Assembly: GCA_038318085.1 (NCBI GenBank)
Contig: JBBQBV010000093.1
Span: forward strand, 1 to 14,551
Origin: DATLGB01 sp038318085
GTDB lineage: Bacteria; Actinomycetota; Thermoleophilia; Solirubrobacterales; Solirubrobacteraceae
Direction: 5' to 3'
DNA length: 14,551 nucleotides
The translations under genes and the position numbers were made by a program. This document shows, piece after piece, positions 13,102-14,551 of this stretch; position 1 is the first letter of the stretch, and every line of letters starts with the position of its first letter. The notes beneath the pieces were generated by a model, which did not search any database, was not told the DNA's origin, and was given only the letters and a program-made list of their open reading frames with translations.

Positions 13102-13439
13102 TGGATGCGGGCGCCGACCGGCACGTCGGTGTCGGGGCGCAGCAGGATGATCTCACCCGCCCCGTTCGAGGCGCCCAGGCACAGCACCTCGGACACGAAC
13201 GGGCCGATCTGCCGCGGCGGGAAGTTCACGACCGCGACGACGCGGCGCCCCTCGAGCGCCTCGCGGGCGTAGTTGGTGATCTGGGCCGAGGAGCGCTTGA
13301 CCCCGACCTCGGGGCCGAAGTCGATCGTGAGCTTCCAGGCCGGCTTGCGCGCCTCGGGGAAGTCCTCGACGGCCGTCACGACGCCGACCCGCATGTCGAC
13401 GGCGAGGAACTGGTCGAAGTCGATCTCGGGCGTGCTCAC
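13098..13439 (-). CDS. csaA: CsaA-type tRNA-binding-domain chaperone
   Basis: 113 aa, the usual CsaA length, consisting of a single OB-fold tRNA-binding domain like that of the MetRS C-terminus and Trbp111. Diagnostic blocks are present in order: FDQFLAVDMRVGVVTAVEDF (8-27), EARKPAWKLTIDFG (29-42), KRSSAQITNY (47-56), VVAVVNFPPRQIGPFVSEVL (66-85) and the VPVGARI end (106-112). CsaA forms dimers, binds tRNA and unfolded protein, and was described in Bacillus as a secretion chaperone; its main role is still unsettled. GTG at 13439 overlaps the TGA of the R2lox gene as GTGA, so the two are translationally coupled. The stop codon shares CTAG with the convergent sigma-factor gene. Confidence 0.95.
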   Translation of the reverse strand: MSTPEIDFDQFLAVDMRVGVVTAVEDFPEARKPAWKLTIDFGPEVGVKRSSAQITNYAREALEGRRVVAVVNFPPRQIGPFVSEVLCLGASNGAGEIILLRPDTDVPVGARIH

Positions 13440-14356
13440 GCCGCGACGAGCCCGATGACCTTCATGCGCCGCTCGAGCGCCTTCATCGCGAACGCCCGGG
13501 TCTCGGCCACCGACACGCCGAACAGCGTCTGCTCGTCGTCGTCGCCCTGCATCCACGGCGGGCGCAGGACGGCGTCGGCGACCGGCCCGACCTCGACGAG
13601 CGTGCGCTGGATCGCGGCGAGGTGGCGTTCGTCGCGGCGCACCATGTCGCGCAGGAAGCGCGCGCCGAAGGCGACGTGGCGGTGCTCGTCACGCGCGACG
13701 CGCGTGAAGCCCTCGACGAAGCCCGGCAGCGTCCCCACCCGCTCGTTGAAGTCCATGATGAAGTGCTGGCCGGTGAGGGCGAGCATGCCCTCGATGACCA
13801 TGTGGTAGATCGTCACCGCCTCGACCAGCGTCTCGAGGTCCTCGGGCTCGCGCGCCAGCCGGTCAACGCGCGAGCGCAGCATCTCGTCGAAGAGGACGCC
13901 GAACTCGTCGTTGATGTACTGCGCGTTCTCCTCCAGGCGGTCCTGCAGGTTGTCTGACTCGAGCACGCCCACCTCGGCGTAGAAGCGGTCGAAGAACGCG
14001 ACGTGGCGGGCCTCGTCGGCGATCTGCGTGCAGAGGAACATGCGCATGTCCTCGTCGGGGACCGCGCGCATCATCGGGCCCAGCTCGGCCGCCACGCGCT
14101 GCTCGCCGATGAAGAACGACGACAGCCCGTACATGCGCGCGTAGCGCTCCTCGTCGTCGAAGCGCTCGTGCCAGTCGGCGCGGTCCTGGCTGAAGTCGAG
14201 GTCCTGGGTGCGCCACTGCTGGCGCTCCCAAAGCTCGTAGAGCTCGCGGTAGCCCAGCAGCTGGGACTCGCCGCGATCGGCGGAGGCCATCAGGCCCGGG
14301 TCGGAGGTGGCCTGGAAGTCGACGCGCTCGGTGCGCGCGGTGGCGGAGTCGGACAC
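13436..14356 (-). CDS. R2-like ligand-binding oxidase (R2lox), ferritin-like dimetal protein
   Basis: 306 aa from the GTG at 14356, preceded by AGGAAAGAAGG. A ribonucleotide-reductase-R2-like four-helix fold with metal ligands Glu85 (GEQRVAAEL), Glu115 and His118 (DEARH), Glu189 (VIEGML), and Glu224 and His227 (DEHRH). The pattern fits the known R2lox Rv0233: Val88 lies three residues after Glu85 and Tyr184 five before Glu189, the positions of the Val-Tyr ether cross-link, and Glu189 to Glu224 is 35 residues as in Rv0233. R2lox proteins carry a Mn/Fe site and bind a long-chain fatty acid; the physiological reaction is unknown. They are often annotated as ribonucleotide reductase beta subunits, but no large subunit is nearby. 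The frame's extension to 14518 would run through the promoter palindrome and is not used. Confidence 0.88.
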   Translation of the reverse strand: MSDSATARTERVDFQATSDPGLMASADRGESQLLGYRELYELWERQQWRTQDLDFSQDRADWHERFDDEERYARMYGLSSFFIGEQRVAAELGPMMRAVPDEDMRMFLCTQIADEARHVAFFDRFYAEVGVLESDNLQDRLEENAQYINDEFGVLFDEMLRSRVDRLAREPEDLETLVEAVTIYHMVIEGMLALTGQHFIMDFNERVGTLPGFVEGFTRVARDEHRHVAFGARFLRDMVRRDERHLAAIQRTLVEVGPVADAVLRPPWMQGDDDEQTLFGVSVAETRAFAMKALERRMKVIGLVAA

Positions 14357-14396
14357 GCAGACCTTCTTTCCTGGCGGAGTGGACGGGTGGGCCCCG

Positions 14397-14402
14397 AGCC
14401 TA
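14397..14402 (-). promoter_or_regulatory. -10 element for the R2lox-csaA unit
   Basis: TAGGCT on the minus strand, giving a predicted start near 14390 and a leader of about 34 nt. The -35 zone falls on the 14414-14431 palindrome, so a bound dimer would block the polymerase. Confidence 0.45.
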
Positions 14403-14413
14403 GCGCGCGGCTG

Positions 14414-14431
14414 GCTGACTGGCCAGTCAGC
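14414..14431. promoter_or_regulatory. 18-bp perfect palindrome, TetR-type operator candidate
   Basis: GCTGACTGGCCAGTCAGC is a perfect palindrome with the TGAC-N6-GTCA form seen in several actinobacterial TetR operators. It covers the expected -35 of the R2lox gene and lies 79 nt before the divergent gene at 14510. No TetR gene is in the window. Confidence 0.6.
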
Positions 14432-14443
14432 GCGTTTAACGCG
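14431..14443. repeat. 13-nt inverted repeat next to the 18-bp palindrome
   Basis: CGCGTT-T-AACGCG, a perfect 6-bp inverted repeat with a one-base centre, sharing its first base with the preceding palindrome. It may be part of one composite operator. Confidence 0.4.
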
Positions 14444-14496
14444 AGCTTCACCTGGGCTTGACCGCCGTGCGCGAGCCTGCACCGTCACACGAGGCC

Positions 14497-14504
14497 AAGG
14501 AGAG
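14497..14504 (+). promoter_or_regulatory. Strong Shine-Dalgarno of the right-edge gene
   Basis: AAGGAGAG lies 5 nt before the ATG at 14510, the best ribosome binding site in the window, and it fixes that start. TTGACC at 14458-14463 could be a -35 box but no fitting -10 follows. Confidence 0.75.
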
Positions 14505-14509
14505 ATCAC

Positions 14510-14551
14510 ATGCCCCACATCATCGTTCGCAGCGATCCGGGCCAGGGGCCC
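14510..14551 (+). CDS. Unknown protein, first 14 residues only (partial)
   Basis: The frame opens MPHIIVRSDPGQGP and runs off the right edge. The start is supported by AAGGAGAG at 14497-14504. The short strand-like opening (HIIVRSD) is not enough to name a family. It is divergent from the R2lox gene and could share control through the 14414-14443 palindromes. Confidence 0.6.
   Translation, partial: MPHIIVRSDPGQGP

Noticed and set aside
13436..14356. Ribonucleotide reductase beta subunit (NrdB/NrdF)
   Set aside because: The Val88/Tyr184 cross-link positions and ligand spacing fit R2lox, and no nrdA/nrdE gene is adjacent.
14357..14518. Longer N-terminus for the R2lox gene (ATG at 14518)
   Set aside because: It would cover the promoter palindrome and the divergent gene's Shine-Dalgarno; GTG 14356 has a strong Shine-Dalgarno and gives the family length.
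1..14551. CRISPR array, insertion sequence, integrase or prophage
   Set aside because: No direct-repeat array, transposase or integrase motif was seen on reading both strands.

Overview
The window is very GC-rich, with codons ending almost always in G or C, GTG starts, apparently leaderless genes and -10 boxes of the form TAGNNT. It carries a six-gene actinobacterial-type mce cluster, an HxlR regulator with a C-terminal SCP2-like domain and a sigma/anti-sigma fusion. I infer a high-GC actinobacterium, most likely a Thermoleophilia/Solirubrobacterales member. That placement is inference; no rRNA is present.

Layout. 1-231 (-): N-terminus of a thiamine-diphosphate (acetolactate synthase-like) enzyme running off the left edge. 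314-493 (+): a 59-aa hypothetical protein. 501-1082 (-): a DsbA/HCCA-isomerase-like thioredoxin-fold protein. 1259-2014 (+): the HxlR regulator, whose start is uncertain. 2023-10923 (-): six consecutive MCE-domain genes with overlapping or 1-nt-spaced junctions, one polycistronic unit. 11117-11329 (-): a 70-aa zinc-ribbon protein. 11444-11528 (-): tRNA-Leu(UAA). 11614-13101 (+): an ECF sigma factor fused to a zinc anti-sigma domain, an Ala-rich possible membrane helix and a Pro-rich tail. 13098-13439 (-): CsaA. 13436-14356 (-): an R2-like ligand-binding oxidase (R2lox) whose start overlaps nothing but whose 3' end overlaps csaA by 4 nt. 14510-14551 (+): start of a further gene with a strong Shine-Dalgarno.

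How it fits together. The six MCE proteins should form the heterohexameric lipid-conducting tube of an Mce transporter. No YrbE/MlaE permease and no MceG/Mkl ATPase is present on either side, so the permease must be encoded elsewhere. A Crp/GlxR-like site lies just upstream of the first MCE gene. R2lox enzymes bind long-chain fatty acids, so a lipid theme could link this gene to the MCE cluster, but they are not in one operon and the link is speculative. An 18-bp palindrome upstream of the R2lox gene looks like an operator of a regulator not encoded here.

The most notable items are the sigma/anti-sigma fusion, the permease-less MCE sextet with proline repeats in heptad register, the R2lox-CsaA pair under a palindromic operator, and the divergent leaderless start pair at the left end. 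I see no CRISPR array, insertion sequence, integrase or phage gene.
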